Counted from the first letter of the stretch, positions 33,755 through 43,332 are shown. The stretch: 64,000 bases of DNA from Rubripirellula tenax (GCF_007860125.1 NZ_SJPW01000002.1:1341768-1405767), one strand, 5' to 3'. Notes: generated from the sequence alone by a model not told the origin. Made by a program: numbers and translations.

Positions 33755-34459
33755 TCAATCGGCGTCGATATCCGCATCCAATTCGGGATCGTCCGTCCAT
33801 GACGTTCCGGCAAGTTCGTCGTCCAATCCGTAGGCTTCGTCGTACTCGACGGTATAGTTGCCTTCGCCAACGCTGGCGCTAAGTTTGTCGGTAATTTCTC
33901 CGATGCGTTGATCGGTATCGTGCGGACCGGCAATGAAGACAGGCTGGCCGTCACGCCCAAATTCAAAGTCCGACTTACACTCCGACGCATCGATGCCGTC
34001 AAAGACAGCCGCCACCTTCCGGTAACCCGGTGCCGGCTCGATGCCAAATTTTGCGGCGAAATCGATCGCTTGCTCGACCAACTTCTTGGCCGCCTGGGGC
34101 GTGATACTGATGATGTCTTCTGGGCCGTTTTCCACCAACTCAGTCAATTGTGCCGGATAGCAAAACATCGGATGGACGGATTTCACGCCAAGGCATAAAC
34201 CGTCTATCAACATTCGCACGACGCACAAGCGTCCGTCAGGCATCCGTCGGCTGACCAAAAGGCTGCCGAACTTGGTCGGCGAGTTAAAGAGAGCCTCCGA
34301 AACCATGCATCGATCAATGGGCCCGGTGAGGGCAGCATCAAATCGGCCGGCGAAGGATTGCATGCGATTCTTCTCTCGCGCGGCATCTCTTTTCTTGGCG
34401 AGATCCTTGGATCTTTTTTTCGCGAGTTTTTTCTGTCGCTGTTGTTCTTTGGCAGCCAT
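33755..34459 (-). CDS. Conserved-looking hypothetical protein with basic N-terminus
   Basis: 234 aa. Residues 1-33 are a highly basic helix (KEQQRQKKLAKKRSKDLAKK), probably coiled-coil or RNA-binding. Residues 50-130 carry a globular part with FGSLLVSRRMPDGRLCVVRM, then LIDGLCLGVKSVHPMF. Residues 130-185 are helical (AAKKLVEQAIDFAAKFGIEP), and the C-terminus is very acidic (ELDADIDAD). The pattern SRRxPDGRL...DxxCLGVK recalls a family of uncharacterised planctomycete proteins; no function is assigned. It converges with nnrD with only 12 bases between the stops. It is downstream of ispH on the same strand, though 30 bases separate their ends. Confidence 0.65.
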   Translation of the reverse strand: MAAKEQQRQKKLAKKRSKDLAKKRDAAREKNRMQSFAGRFDAALTGPIDRCMVSEALFNSPTKFGSLLVSRRMPDGRLCVVRMLIDGLCLGVKSVHPMFCYPAQLTELVENGPEDIISITPQAAKKLVEQAIDFAAKFGIEPAPGYRKVAAVFDGIDASECKSDFEFGRDGQPVFIAGPHDTDQRIGEITDKLSASVGEGNYTVEYDEAYGLDDELAGTSWTDDPELDADIDAD

Positions 34460-34489
34460 GCGTGAATGAATCCGTAAAAAACTTGTGGG

Positions 34490-35437
34490 TTAAGAGGAAC
34501 GAGTCTCGGCGGCGAATGCTCGAAGCAACTTGGGGAGCGGGAACTGAACCGACTCTTCACGAATCGATGCCAGTTCAACTGTCGCGCCGAATCGTTCGAC
34601 CAACCAAGCGATGGTCGACTGGACAACAAACTCGGGAGCGCTCGCCCCCGCGGTGATCAGGACGGTATCGGTATCCGAAAAGTTGGCCGTGTCCAAGTCT
34701 TCGGGACCATCGACCAGAAAGGCCTTTTTGATTCCGTCATCGGCCAATTCACGAAGCCGTTGACTGTTGCTGCTGTTTTGGCTGCCCAAGACGACAACGA
34801 CATCGGCTTGCCCGCTGAGCAAACGGACGGCTTCTTGCCGATTCTGGGTCGCGTAACAAATGTCGCCCTTGGGGGGGCTTTCGATGCCGGGAAATCTTTC
34901 GCGAATTTTCCGGATGATTTTTTCGGCATCGTCAACGCTGAGCGTTGTTTGCGTCAGATAGGCGAGCTTGGACTCGTCGGCGACTTGCAACGCTTCCACC
35001 CCGTCTTCGTCTTCGACAAGCACGATGGCTTCGGGAGCTTCGCCCATGGTGCCGATGACTTCGTCGTGCCCCTCGTGCCCGATCAAGATGATCGTGTAAC
35101 CTGCCTTGGCGTACTTGATCGCTTCGAGGTGGACCTTCGTCACCAGCGGGCACGTTGCGTCGAGGGCCGTCAGATTGCGGTCTTTCGCCTCTTGGCGAAT
35201 TGCGGGCGAGACGCCGTGAGCCGAAAACAGTACGACACTGTCCTTGGGAATCTCATCAATCGCGTTGACGAAGACTGCGCCTTTTTCTGAAAACGTGTTT
35301 ACCACATACTGGTTGTGAACAATCTCGTGGTAGACGTAGACCGGCGGACCGAATTTTTGCAGGGTCAGTTCCAGCGAATCGATCGCCATATTGACGCCAG
35401 CACAGAAGCCTCGTGGGGCGGCCAAAATAATTTTCAT
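34490..35437 (-). CDS. ispH: 4-hydroxy-3-methylbut-2-enyl diphosphate reductase
   Basis: 315 aa from ATG 35437. IspH is the last MEP-pathway enzyme; it reduces HMBPP to IPP and DMAPP with a [4Fe-4S] cluster. The N-terminus MKIILAAPRGFCAGV (Cys 12) fixes the start; the frame open to 35587 is an antisense overlap with hpnC. The other cluster cysteines are in DATCPLVTKVH and ICYATQNRQ. Also seen are FSAHGVSP, IGHEGHDEVIGTMGEA and LGSQNSSNSQRLRELA. It is divergent from hpnC with only 19 bases between the start codons, so the promoters must overlap coding sequence or be shared. The pathway link is direct: IPP/DMAPP feed the farnesyl diphosphate used by HpnCDE. Confidence 0.97.
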   Translation of the reverse strand: MKIILAAPRGFCAGVNMAIDSLELTLQKFGPPVYVYHEIVHNQYVVNTFSEKGAVFVNAIDEIPKDSVVLFSAHGVSPAIRQEAKDRNLTALDATCPLVTKVHLEAIKYAKAGYTIILIGHEGHDEVIGTMGEAPEAIVLVEDEDGVEALQVADESKLAYLTQTTLSVDDAEKIIRKIRERFPGIESPPKGDICYATQNRQEAVRLLSGQADVVVVLGSQNSSNSQRLRELADDGIKKAFLVDGPEDLDTANFSDTDTVLITAGASAPEFVVQSTIAWLVERFGATVELASIREESVQFPLPKLLRAFAAETRSS

Positions 35438-35456
35438 TTGTTTCGCTACAGAAAGG

Positions 35457-36434
35457 ATGTGTCCGCTGAATCGTCTTTCCCAGGATAACCGCGAAACGCC
35501 CGATACGTCTAACCCCAACACGCCGGACGACGTGAAGGCGGACAGAGTCGCAATGCGACGGGACGAACTCGATCCGCAGTCGCTCAAACGCGGTCGGGCG
35601 ATGACGGCGAAGCTTGCGAAGTCACACTACGAGAACTTCTTGGTCGCTAGTGTGCTGCTGCCACGGCACGTTCGACAGGGGTTTTACGACATCTATGCGT
35701 TTTGCCGGACGGCTGACGACCTGGCGGACGAGTCGCCAACGCCTCAAGTCGCAACCGAACGACTGGTCGAACTCGGCCGACACCTGGACGAGACTTTCCA
35801 GGGCTCGCCGCCCACCGACCCGATGGTGGCATTGGCGAATACGGCGATCCGGTTCGATTTGCCCAAGCAACCGTTGGTCGATTTATTGGACGCGTTCCGG
35901 CAAGACCAATTCAAAACTCGCTATGAAAACTTCGATCAACTGATCGACTATTGCCGCCGTTCGGCGAATCCGGTCGGACGGTTGGTACTCGGACTAGGCG
36001 AATGCGTAAACGATGAAACGACTGCTTTGTCGGACCAGATTTGCACCGGATTGCAATTGGCCAATTTTTGGCAGGACGTCGCCCGTGATTTTGAAATCGA
36101 TCGCCTGTATTTGCCGGCCGACCGCATGACGGCGATGGGCGTGACCGAAACGGATGTGTCCCAGGGAATCGCCAATCGATCGACACCGGCGCCGCTTAAG
36201 CGATTACTGAGTGAACAGTGTGACGTCGCCGAACAGTTTCTGAGAAATGGCTTGCCATTGGTTGATCAGGTACCACGGTGGCTGGCCGGTGATGTGAAGC
36301 TTTTTGTGCACGGCGGCTTGGCGACGCTGGACGCGATCCGCCGCATCGATTTCGACGTTCTGCGAAAGCGGCCGAAGGTGACCAAGGCGACTCAAATGGG
36401 ATTGGTCGCGCGAGCTTGGTTGGGCAGGCTGTGA
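35457..36434 (+). CDS. hpnC: Squalene synthesis protein HpnC (hydroxysqualene synthase)
   Basis: 325 aa from ATG 35457; ATGs at 35553 or 35601 (MTAKLAKSHYENFLVAS) are possible, because residues 1-48 are polar and not conserved-looking. HpnC converts presqualene diphosphate to hydroxysqualene. The squalene/phytoene-synthase fold is clear: HYENFLVASVLLPRHVRQGF, the first Asp motif CRTADDLADE, GRLVLGL and the second Asp motif FWQDVARDFEIDRLYLP. It is the first gene of hpnC-hpnD-hpnE. The very short distance to divergent ispH suggests coordinated control of isoprenoid precursor and squalene synthesis, or a later start for hpnC. Confidence 0.92.
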   Translation: MCPLNRLSQDNRETPDTSNPNTPDDVKADRVAMRRDELDPQSLKRGRAMTAKLAKSHYENFLVASVLLPRHVRQGFYDIYAFCRTADDLADESPTPQVATERLVELGRHLDETFQGSPPTDPMVALANTAIRFDLPKQPLVDLLDAFRQDQFKTRYENFDQLIDYCRRSANPVGRLVLGLGECVNDETTALSDQICTGLQLANFWQDVARDFEIDRLYLPADRMTAMGVTETDVSQGIANRSTPAPLKRLLSEQCDVAEQFLRNGLPLVDQVPRWLAGDVKLFVHGGLATLDAIRRIDFDVLRKRPKVTKATQMGLVARAWLGRL

Positions 36435-36502
36435 TTGCGGGGTCGAGGAAGCAGTGTCGGTTCGCTTCACTGGGTCTATCCACAGGGCTATGCTTCTAGA
36501 CT

Positions 36503-37507
36503 ATGAACCGTGTTCCCTCCGTCGCCGCCAGCTATCGCCATGTCAGTCGTATTTCGCGGCGCAGCGGTAGTAATTTTTATCGATCGTTCTGGCTGCTGCC
36601 CAGACCGAAGCGGCGAGCGATGTGCGCGGTTTATGCGTTTGCGAGAATCACCGACGACCTGGGGGACTGCTCCGAACCGGCAGCCCATCGGGCGCAGTGG
36701 CTGCAATGGTGGCGCCAGGTCACGGCCGAGAACTTGAGCGGCAATGACCCAAGCGGTCCGTTGGTTTTTCCCGACGGTTTGAAATCAGATTCACATCGAC
36801 GGACCGGAAAACCGGCGCCGATCGATCTACATCGTCATGCCCGCGAAATTCTGCCTGCGCTTCGCGATGCTTCGACGAGGTACCAGATCCCGTCGAAGTA
36901 CTTGTTGGAGATCATCGACGGCGTCGCGGCCGATCAGCAGAAAACTCGTTTCGATACATATGAACAACTCGAACATTACTGTTACTTGGTCGCATCGGCC
37001 GTGGGTTTGACGTGCTTGCACATTTGGGAATACGACGCCCCGCTGCCGGTCGCGGCGGCGATCGACTGTGGCTTGGCATTCCAGTTGACGAACATCCTTC
37101 GTGACATATCTGAAGACGCACAGCGAGGCCGCATCTACCTCCCGCGACAACACTACCAAATCCACGGATTGAGCGAAGATGATTTTTTGTCACCGCGTCC
37201 CGACGATCGACTTCGATGCCTGGTCGAAGACGAGATCGAGCGCGCCCGCCGATTGTTCGAGTCTGGCTGGCAGGTTTGGGACTCGCTGCATCCCGACGGA
37301 CGCCCCATGTTCAGCATGATGTGGCGGACGTATCGAATGCTGCTCGATCATATCGCCGAAGACCCCAATGCTGCGGTAATGCGTCGAGTTGGTTTGTCAC
37401 GCCGCGAGAAGTACTCGATTGTGACCAAGCACTTTCTTCCGCCGCTGTTTCGCCGCCTACCGGTGCCACCGGTCGAGTTTCATTCCCATCGGGTCACTGA
37501 GTCGTGA
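36503..37507 (+). CDS. hpnD: Presqualene diphosphate synthase HpnD
   Basis: 334 aa. HpnD condenses two farnesyl diphosphates to presqualene diphosphate. Motifs: FYRSFWLLPRPKRRAMCAVY (entry), the first Asp motif FARITDDLGD, QKTRFDTYEQLEHYCYLVAS, AVGLTCLHIWEY and the second Asp motif LTNILRDISEDAQRGRIYLP. It follows hpnC after 68 bases and its stop overlaps the hpnE GTG by 4 bases. The three enzymes together make squalene without a eukaryote-type squalene synthase. In planctomycetes squalene is used for sterol/hopanoid-type lipids or, as described for some members, for C30 carotenoids. Confidence 0.94.
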   Translation: MNRVPSVAASYRHVSRISRRSGSNFYRSFWLLPRPKRRAMCAVYAFARITDDLGDCSEPAAHRAQWLQWWRQVTAENLSGNDPSGPLVFPDGLKSDSHRRTGKPAPIDLHRHAREILPALRDASTRYQIPSKYLLEIIDGVAADQQKTRFDTYEQLEHYCYLVASAVGLTCLHIWEYDAPLPVAAAIDCGLAFQLTNILRDISEDAQRGRIYLPRQHYQIHGLSEDDFLSPRPDDRLRCLVEDEIERARRLFESGWQVWDSLHPDGRPMFSMMWRTYRMLLDHIAEDPNAAVMRRVGLSRREKYSIVTKHFLPPLFRRLPVPPVEFHSHRVTES

Positions 37508-39009
37508 CGTCGGTGACGGATCCGACTCCATCGTCCAGCGGAAGTCTTTCGAGTGAAAAACGGTCGGTGGTCATTATCGGCGGTGGCTTGGCTGGGCTCG
37601 CGGCGGCGGGCGAATTGCTTGCGACGCCGGGCCACTTCGACGTGACGCTGCTGGAAGCCAAGCGAACCATGGGAGGTCGCGCGGGCTCGTTTTCCGATCC
37701 CGCCACGGGTAACGCCGTCGACTATTGCCAACATGTCGCGATGGGTTGCTGCACCAACTTCCTGGGACTGCTTGACCGATACGGTTTGAAAGACCGGATG
37801 AAGTGCTATTCATCGCTGACGTTTCTGCATCCCGATCATCCGCCAAGTCGCTTTGCGCCTTCATCGTGGATGCCAGCGCCGTTGCATTTGGCGGGAGCCA
37901 TCGGCTCGCTCCGCTATTTGACGACGAAACAAAAATGGCACGTTCGATGGGGAATCTGGCAAATGATGCGTTCAGATTCGAATCAGATGGAAGGTCAAGT
38001 CGCCGCGACATGGTTGGCAAGCCACGGTCAAGACAAAGAGACCATTGCCGCGTTCTGGGACGTGGTCCTAGTCAGTGCGTTGGGCGAACGAACCGATCGC
38101 GTTTCCATGCTAGCGGCACACAAGGTATTCATGGACGGGTTCGCCGCCGCCCGAGGAGCCAGCGACGTGTGGGTTCCGACCCGGCCGTTGTCCGAACTGA
38201 TTGGCCGTGACTTGGCCGGCGCAATCGGCGAACAGGGATCGGCGATGATTCACGGCTGTTGCGTCAATCGAATTTTGCCACCAACGAACCAACAATCGCC
38301 CCAAGTTGTTGCTGCCGATGGACGGGCCTTCGGTGCATCCGATGTGATCGTTGCGGTGCCTTGGTTTCGAATCGAGTCGCTGTTGGCCGATAGCCCGATC
38401 GCCGAATCGACCTCGTCGCAATCCCAATGGACGGCGATACCGGCGTCACCGATCACCGGGATTCATTTGTGGTTCGACCGCCCCATCACAACACTCCCGC
38501 ACGCGGTCATGGTGGGAACGAAGTCTCAGTGGCTATTCCGAGAGCCCCTCGAACGGACAGACACCACGGACTCCGCATCCTCGACTCAACCCACTCACTA
38601 CTACCAAGTTGTGATCAGTGCGTCACATGATCTGGGCGACCAGAGTCGCGAAGCCCTGGTTGCAGAAGTGATCACGGAACTGCGTCATGCTTTCGACGGC
38701 GCGCGATCGGCCGTGTTGATCGCCAGCCGCGTGGTAACGGATCCACGTTCCGTCTTTTCCGTCCGCCCCGAGGTCGAGAAGGCTCGTCCGCCCGCCCGCA
38801 CTGCCCTACCCTGGTTGCATTTGGCGGGCGATTGGACCTCCACAGGCTGGCCCGCAACGATGGAAGGCGCCGTGATCAGCGGCATTTTAGCGGCATCCAA
38901 CGTGATGCAGCGATACGGCTTGCCCGCTGGCGAGGTCGACGGGGGACTAAAACGCGGCTGGCTGGCCCGTCGCATGATCCGCCGCTCAACGCAGTTGCCT
39001 CGTCGTTAA
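37504..39009 (+). CDS. hpnE: Hydroxysqualene dehydroxylase HpnE
   Basis: 501 aa from GTG 37504 (4-base overlap with hpnD). HpnE reduces hydroxysqualene to squalene using FAD. It is an amine-oxidase/phytoene-desaturase-type flavoprotein: dinucleotide loop VVIIGGGLAGLAAAGELLA (about 21-39), TLLEAKRTMGGRAGSF, VDYCQHVAMGCC, and C-terminal LHLAGDWTSTGWPATMEGAV, the usual second FAD contact. Length is slightly above common HpnE because of an N-terminal 20-residue Ser/Thr-rich leader. The photolyase-FAD fusion follows after a short gap on the same strand. Confidence 0.94.
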   Translation: MTSVTDPTPSSSGSLSSEKRSVVIIGGGLAGLAAAGELLATPGHFDVTLLEAKRTMGGRAGSFSDPATGNAVDYCQHVAMGCCTNFLGLLDRYGLKDRMKCYSSLTFLHPDHPPSRFAPSSWMPAPLHLAGAIGSLRYLTTKQKWHVRWGIWQMMRSDSNQMEGQVAATWLASHGQDKETIAAFWDVVLVSALGERTDRVSMLAAHKVFMDGFAAARGASDVWVPTRPLSELIGRDLAGAIGEQGSAMIHGCCVNRILPPTNQQSPQVVAADGRAFGASDVIVAVPWFRIESLLADSPIAESTSSQSQWTAIPASPITGIHLWFDRPITTLPHAVMVGTKSQWLFREPLERTDTTDSASSTQPTHYYQVVISASHDLGDQSREALVAEVITELRHAFDGARSAVLIASRVVTDPRSVFSVRPEVEKARPPARTALPWLHLAGDWTSTGWPATMEGAVISGILAASNVMQRYGLPAGEVDGGLKRGWLARRMIRRSTQLPRR

Positions 39010-39038
39010 CATACCCACATCGTTTCAAGCATCTTTAA

Positions 39039-41552
39039 TTGGCCTTCGGAGTTGGCGGTTTGGATCACACACTACCGACACACTTGAATGAGCGTCTTCG
39101 ATGGATGGTGCGTCCTGATCAAACCGTGCACGGTCCGGGTGAGTTCGTTCTCTATTGGATGCACAACGCACTGCGCGCGCACGAGAACCCTGCGCTCGAT
39201 GTGGCGATCTGCTTGGCCAGACAGAACGGATTGCCGCTGCTGGTCTATCACGCGTTGTCCGAAGACTATCCGTACGCGTCGGATCGATTCCATTCGTTCA
39301 TCTTGCAGGGCCAACGGGACGTTCAACGTGAACTATCGGACCGCGGCATCGCATCACATTTTCATTTGCAACGAGATGGCGATCGCGGTCCTCACCTGCG
39401 CGACCTAACCCGCCGGGCGGCGGTTTTGGTGACGGAAGAGATGCCTGTCCAACCGTTGGTCGGCTGGCTTGAACGATTGACGATCCGCACGACGACACCG
39501 ATCGCGATGGTGGACGCATCCTGTATTGTCCCGTTGCCCATGGTGGGTCGATCGTTCGAGCGAGCATTCGAGTATCGCGACGCAACGAAACATCATTACG
39601 CAGCCCGAACCCACTTGCCCTACGACGAACAGCCTGTCGATGTCGAGATGTTTGATGGGCCGATGCCCTTCGTTTCGATGAATCTTCAGGACGCCTGTTT
39701 GTCGAAACTGATCGGCCAATGCCGAATCGATCACTCGATAGCCCCGGTGATCGATACACCCGGCGGATCTCGCGCGGGCTATGCACGGTGGGAAGCCTAC
39801 AAAGCAGGCGGACTCGCTCGATACGCCGACCGCCGTAACGATGCCGCGGATCACGACGGTCCCAGCCGAATGAGCGGCTATCTGCACTTCGGGATGGTCA
39901 GTCCCCTGCGATTGGCTCGCCAGGCAAACGCGTTAGCCGCGACGACGCCCGGCGCTAAAAAGTATCTCGACGAATTGTTGATATGGCGAGAACTCGCGTT
40001 CCACTTTTGCTTTCACAATGCCGACCGAATCGATCTACTCGCAGGCGTCCCCGATTGGGCCCAGAAAACGCTCCAGCAACATGCCGGCGACGATCGGGAA
40101 AAGAACTGCAGTTGGGAAACGCTTTCTCGAGCGTTAAGCGGCGATCCTTTGTGGGACGCTTGTCAACGAAGTCTGGTCAAGCACGGTGAACTCCACAACA
40201 ACGTCCGCATGACTTGGGGAAAGGCGATTCTGTCGTGGGCTTGTTCGCCGGGGCGTGCGTTGCAGTTGGCAATCGATCTGAACCACCGTTACTCGCTCGA
40301 TGGGCGTGACCCCAGCAGTTACGGCGGCATCCTGTGGTGCTTTGGGCAATTCGATCGACCGTTCCAACCCGAGTCATCGATTTATGGAACGATCCGAACG
40401 CGTGACCCGAAACAACACTTGCAGCGCATCGACCTTGCCAAGTTCCAGAGCGTCGTCGACCGACCGATTTCCCCCCATGCGTCTCGGGTCGCCGTCGTGG
40501 GCGCGGGCATCGGCGGCTTGATTGCCGCACGAACGCTGGCGGATCACGGCGTGGAGGTTTCGATCTTCGAGAAATCTGCGGGCGTCGGCGGTCGCATTGC
40601 AACACGACGTAGTGAGGTCTCGGGAGAGTCCGTCACTTTCGACCACGGCGCTCAATACTTCACGTCGCGAGACCCAAGATTTCGGCGGTACGTCCAAAGT
40701 TGGATCCAGGACGGTGTCGTCGAACCCTGGCTGGGTAAGATCGTCGAACTCGGGCCCAGCGGTCACATCGTCGGCGAAAAGACGGGAACGCCGCGATACG
40801 TCGGCGCGCCGACGATGAACCATCTGGCCAAACACTTGGCCAACGACTTATCAATCCATTTGCGAACAACGGTGTCACGCCTCGATCGCCAACCGGACGG
40901 TCGCTGGACGATCGTTGGTGATGACGGGCAATTGATCGGTGATTTCGACAAAGTGATTGTCAATTGTCCGCCCCTACAAGCCAAAGCGATCGTCAGCGAT
41001 CATTCGCCGATCGCTGCCAAGATCGACGAAGCAACAATGAACCCGACCTGGGCGTTGATGTTGGCCGCCGACGGCTTGAACGATCTAGACTTTGACGGCG
41101 CGTTCATCAACGAAGGACCGCTTTCATGGATCGCACGTGACAGTTCCAAGCCGAAACGCAAGACGTCGGGTGACAACCATGCCTGGGTCCTTCACGCGTC
41201 GAGCCAGTGGTCCGCCGCAAACGTCGACCGCGATGCAAATGAGGTTCAGAAAGAACTGATCCAAGCAATCGAAACGGCGACGGGACGATCCGTTGGCAAC
41301 GTCACGCTTGCGATGCCACGCCGTTGGTTGTACGCGATCCCCGCGACCACGCTGGACTGTGACTCCTTGTGGGACGGTGATGCCGGAATCGGTGTTTGCG
41401 GCGATTGGTGCGGCGGCCCGAGAATCGAAGGCGCGTTTCTAAGCGGGATGTCCGTCGTCGGATCGTTGCTCCGCCAGATCACCATCGATCGGTCACCCCA
41501 AAACCGACACGTCGAAAAATCCGGCCGTCCCCCCACGTCACGCAGCGTGTGA
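39039..41552 (+). CDS. Class II DNA photolyase fused to a renalase-like FAD oxidoreductase
   Basis: 837 aa from TTG 39039; TTG 39060 (GGAG at 39047-39050) is a good alternative start. Residues about 1-470 are a class II cyclobutane-dimer photolyase: EFVLYWMHNALRAHENPALD, LLVYHALSEDYPYASDRFHS, SGYLHFGMVSPLRLARQA and HNNVRMTWGKAILSW (386-400), the class II FAD-binding region. Residues about 480-820 are a separate FAD-dependent oxidoreductase of the COG3380/renalase type: RVAVVGAGIGGLIAARTLAD, EKSAGVGGRIATRR, TFDHGAQYFTSRDPRFRRYV and GVCGDWCGGPRIEGAFLSGM at the end. Photolyases repair UV-induced pyrimidine dimers with light. The second flavin domain may keep the photolyase FAD reduced or act on an isoprenoid product; both ideas are inference. 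No frameshift or stop separates the parts. Confidence 0.88.
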   Translation: MAFGVGGLDHTLPTHLNERLRWMVRPDQTVHGPGEFVLYWMHNALRAHENPALDVAICLARQNGLPLLVYHALSEDYPYASDRFHSFILQGQRDVQRELSDRGIASHFHLQRDGDRGPHLRDLTRRAAVLVTEEMPVQPLVGWLERLTIRTTTPIAMVDASCIVPLPMVGRSFERAFEYRDATKHHYAARTHLPYDEQPVDVEMFDGPMPFVSMNLQDACLSKLIGQCRIDHSIAPVIDTPGGSRAGYARWEAYKAGGLARYADRRNDAADHDGPSRMSGYLHFGMVSPLRLARQANALAATTPGAKKYLDELLIWRELAFHFCFHNADRIDLLAGVPDWAQKTLQQHAGDDREKNCSWETLSRALSGDPLWDACQRSLVKHGELHNNVRMTWGKAILSWACSPGRALQLAIDLNHRYSLDGRDPSSYGGILWCFGQFDRPFQPESSIYGTIRTRDPKQHLQRIDLAKFQSVVDRPISPHASRVAVVGAGIGGLIAARTLADHGVEVSIFEKSAGVGGRIATRRSEVSGESVTFDHGAQYFTSRDPRFRRYVQSWIQDGVVEPWLGKIVELGPSGHIVGEKTGTPRYVGAPTMNHLAKHLANDLSIHLRTTVSRLDRQPDGRWTIVGDDGQLIGDFDKVIVNCPPLQAKAIVSDHSPIAAKIDEATMNPTWALMLAADGLNDLDFDGAFINEGPLSWIARDSSKPKRKTSGDNHAWVLHASSQWSAANVDRDANEVQKELIQAIETATGRSVGNVTLAMPRRWLYAIPATTLDCDSLWDGDAGIGVCGDWCGGPRIEGAFLSGMSVVGSLLRQITIDRSPQNRHVEKSGRPPTSRSV

Positions 41553-41585
41553 CGTTCAGGCGATCCCTCCTGCCCGGCAGTGTCT

Positions 41586-43199
41586 CTAGACGTTGATTCG
41601 ACGCGTCAGTTCGGCAGTCAAATCGTCGATGTTCACTCGCCATTGTTTCAGCGAATCACGATCGCGAATGGTGACGGTTCGGTCCGTCATTGTTTCCGTG
41701 TCGACCGTGATACAGAACGGAGTGCCGGCTTCGTCCTGGCGTCGATATCGACGCCCCACAGCCCCCTTTTCGTCATAGAAGACATTGAAGTGCTTCTTCA
41801 GCGTGCCGTAAATCTCTTGGGCAACTTCGGGCATACCGTCCTTCTTGACCAACGGAAAAATGGCCGCTTTGATCGGCGCCAATCGTGGGTGCAACTTCAT
41901 CACCACGCGTGTCTGCATCTTTCCGTTTTCGTCGGGTGCTTCGTCTTCGGTATAGGCTTCACAAAGGAAAGCCAACACACCACGGTCGGCACCTGCCGAA
42001 GGCTCGATCACGTGCGGCACGAATTTTTCGTTGGTGGCCTCATCGCGATAGGTCAAGTCCTTGCCGCTACCGCGATGCTTGGGTTTACCATCTTCACCAA
42101 GCTCGACGGTCATCGGAGATGTCTTCGGATCAAGCTTCCCTTCCATGTGACTGCGTAGATCGAAGTCACCTCGGTGGGCGATGCCCTCCAATTCGCCGTA
42201 TTCACCCTCAGGCAGGAACGGGAACGCGTACTCGATGTCGGCCGTTCCGACGCTGTAGTGAGCAAGTTCGTCTTGATGGTGCTCTCGCATGATCAATGCT
42301 TCGTCCGACAGGCCCAACGATTTGTACCAAGCCAGCCGGCGATCACGCCAATACCGGTACCAATCATGCGATTGGTCGGGAGCACAGAAGAACTCGATTT
42401 CCATTTGCTCGAACTCACGCGATCGGAACGTGAAATTCCGCGGCGTGATCTCGTTGCGAAAACTCTTGCCGATCTGGCCGATACCGAACGGGATCGACAC
42501 ACGGCTGCTATCGAGGACGTTCTTGAAGTTGACGAAGATTCCTTGGGCGGTCTCGGGACGCAGGAACGTGAAGTCGTCTTCGCCTCCCAGCGCACCTACC
42601 GTCGTTTTGAACATCAAGTTGTACTCGCGCGGTGCGGTCAACGTGTCCAACTCTTTCGCATCTGGTGCAAGCACTTGTGTTGTGCCGTCAAGCTTGTCGA
42701 TGGTCAACGACTGGTCGTTAACGGTCAACTTGTCGGCATCTTTGTTCCGCAACTTGAAGAACTTCATGCCGCGGCGACGGACCTCGTCCAGTTCTTGTTC
42801 CTGCTCCGCCATGGTCGCAACGAAAACTTTTTTGTCCTGGTACTCGACCCAACGACCACGAACTTGATCGAACCTGTACCGTTTTTTCGACTCGCGACAA
42901 TCGACCATATGGTCATGAAAAAGGTCGAAGTGGCCGCTGCACTTCCAGACTTGGGGGTGCATGATGATGGTGCAGTCCAGACCGACCATCTCGAACGTGC
43001 CCGGCGCACTCTCAGGAGCGACCAGTTCGTTGTGGCCGGCGATCATGTCCTGCCACCACGCTTCTTTGACATTTCGCTTCAGCTCGACGCCTAGCGGACC
43101 GTAATCCCAAAAGCCTTGGATTCCGCCGTAAATCTCGCTGGACTGAAACAAGAAGCCACGTCGCTTACATAGCGACACAATTTTTTCCATCGATTTCAT
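41586..43199 (-). CDS. glyQS: Glycyl-tRNA synthetase, single-chain (eukaryote/archaea type)
   Basis: 537 aa. It charges tRNA-Gly. This is the single-chain homodimeric class II form, not the bacterial alpha2-beta2 GlyQ/GlyS. Visible: KIVSLCKRRGFLFQSSEIYG at the N-terminus, GFWDYGPLGVELKRNVKEAW, class II motif 2 FRNEITPRNFTFRSREFEQM (about 243-262), DLTYRDEATNEKFVPHVIEP, motif 3 AGADRGVLAFLCEAY, and the anticodon-binding domain from about 425 (LAPIKAAIFPLVKKDG). The length is typical. It converges with the photolyase fusion with a 33-base gap; no terminator hairpin was recognised there. Confidence 0.96.
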   Translation of the reverse strand: MKSMEKIVSLCKRRGFLFQSSEIYGGIQGFWDYGPLGVELKRNVKEAWWQDMIAGHNELVAPESAPGTFEMVGLDCTIIMHPQVWKCSGHFDLFHDHMVDCRESKKRYRFDQVRGRWVEYQDKKVFVATMAEQEQELDEVRRRGMKFFKLRNKDADKLTVNDQSLTIDKLDGTTQVLAPDAKELDTLTAPREYNLMFKTTVGALGGEDDFTFLRPETAQGIFVNFKNVLDSSRVSIPFGIGQIGKSFRNEITPRNFTFRSREFEQMEIEFFCAPDQSHDWYRYWRDRRLAWYKSLGLSDEALIMREHHQDELAHYSVGTADIEYAFPFLPEGEYGELEGIAHRGDFDLRSHMEGKLDPKTSPMTVELGEDGKPKHRGSGKDLTYRDEATNEKFVPHVIEPSAGADRGVLAFLCEAYTEDEAPDENGKMQTRVVMKLHPRLAPIKAAIFPLVKKDGMPEVAQEIYGTLKKHFNVFYDEKGAVGRRYRRQDEAGTPFCITVDTETMTDRTVTIRDRDSLKQWRVNIDDLTAELTRRINV

Positions 43200-43332
43200 G
43201 GCAGAAACATGATTGGGGGGCGTGGGCGAAAACGCCGAATGTAGGCGTTTGAAAGAAATTGGGCGACCGTGGGTGACAACGGCGCCCAGGATTCACTGGA
43301 ACGATTCAGTTGAAGCGGGGATCTTTCACCCG

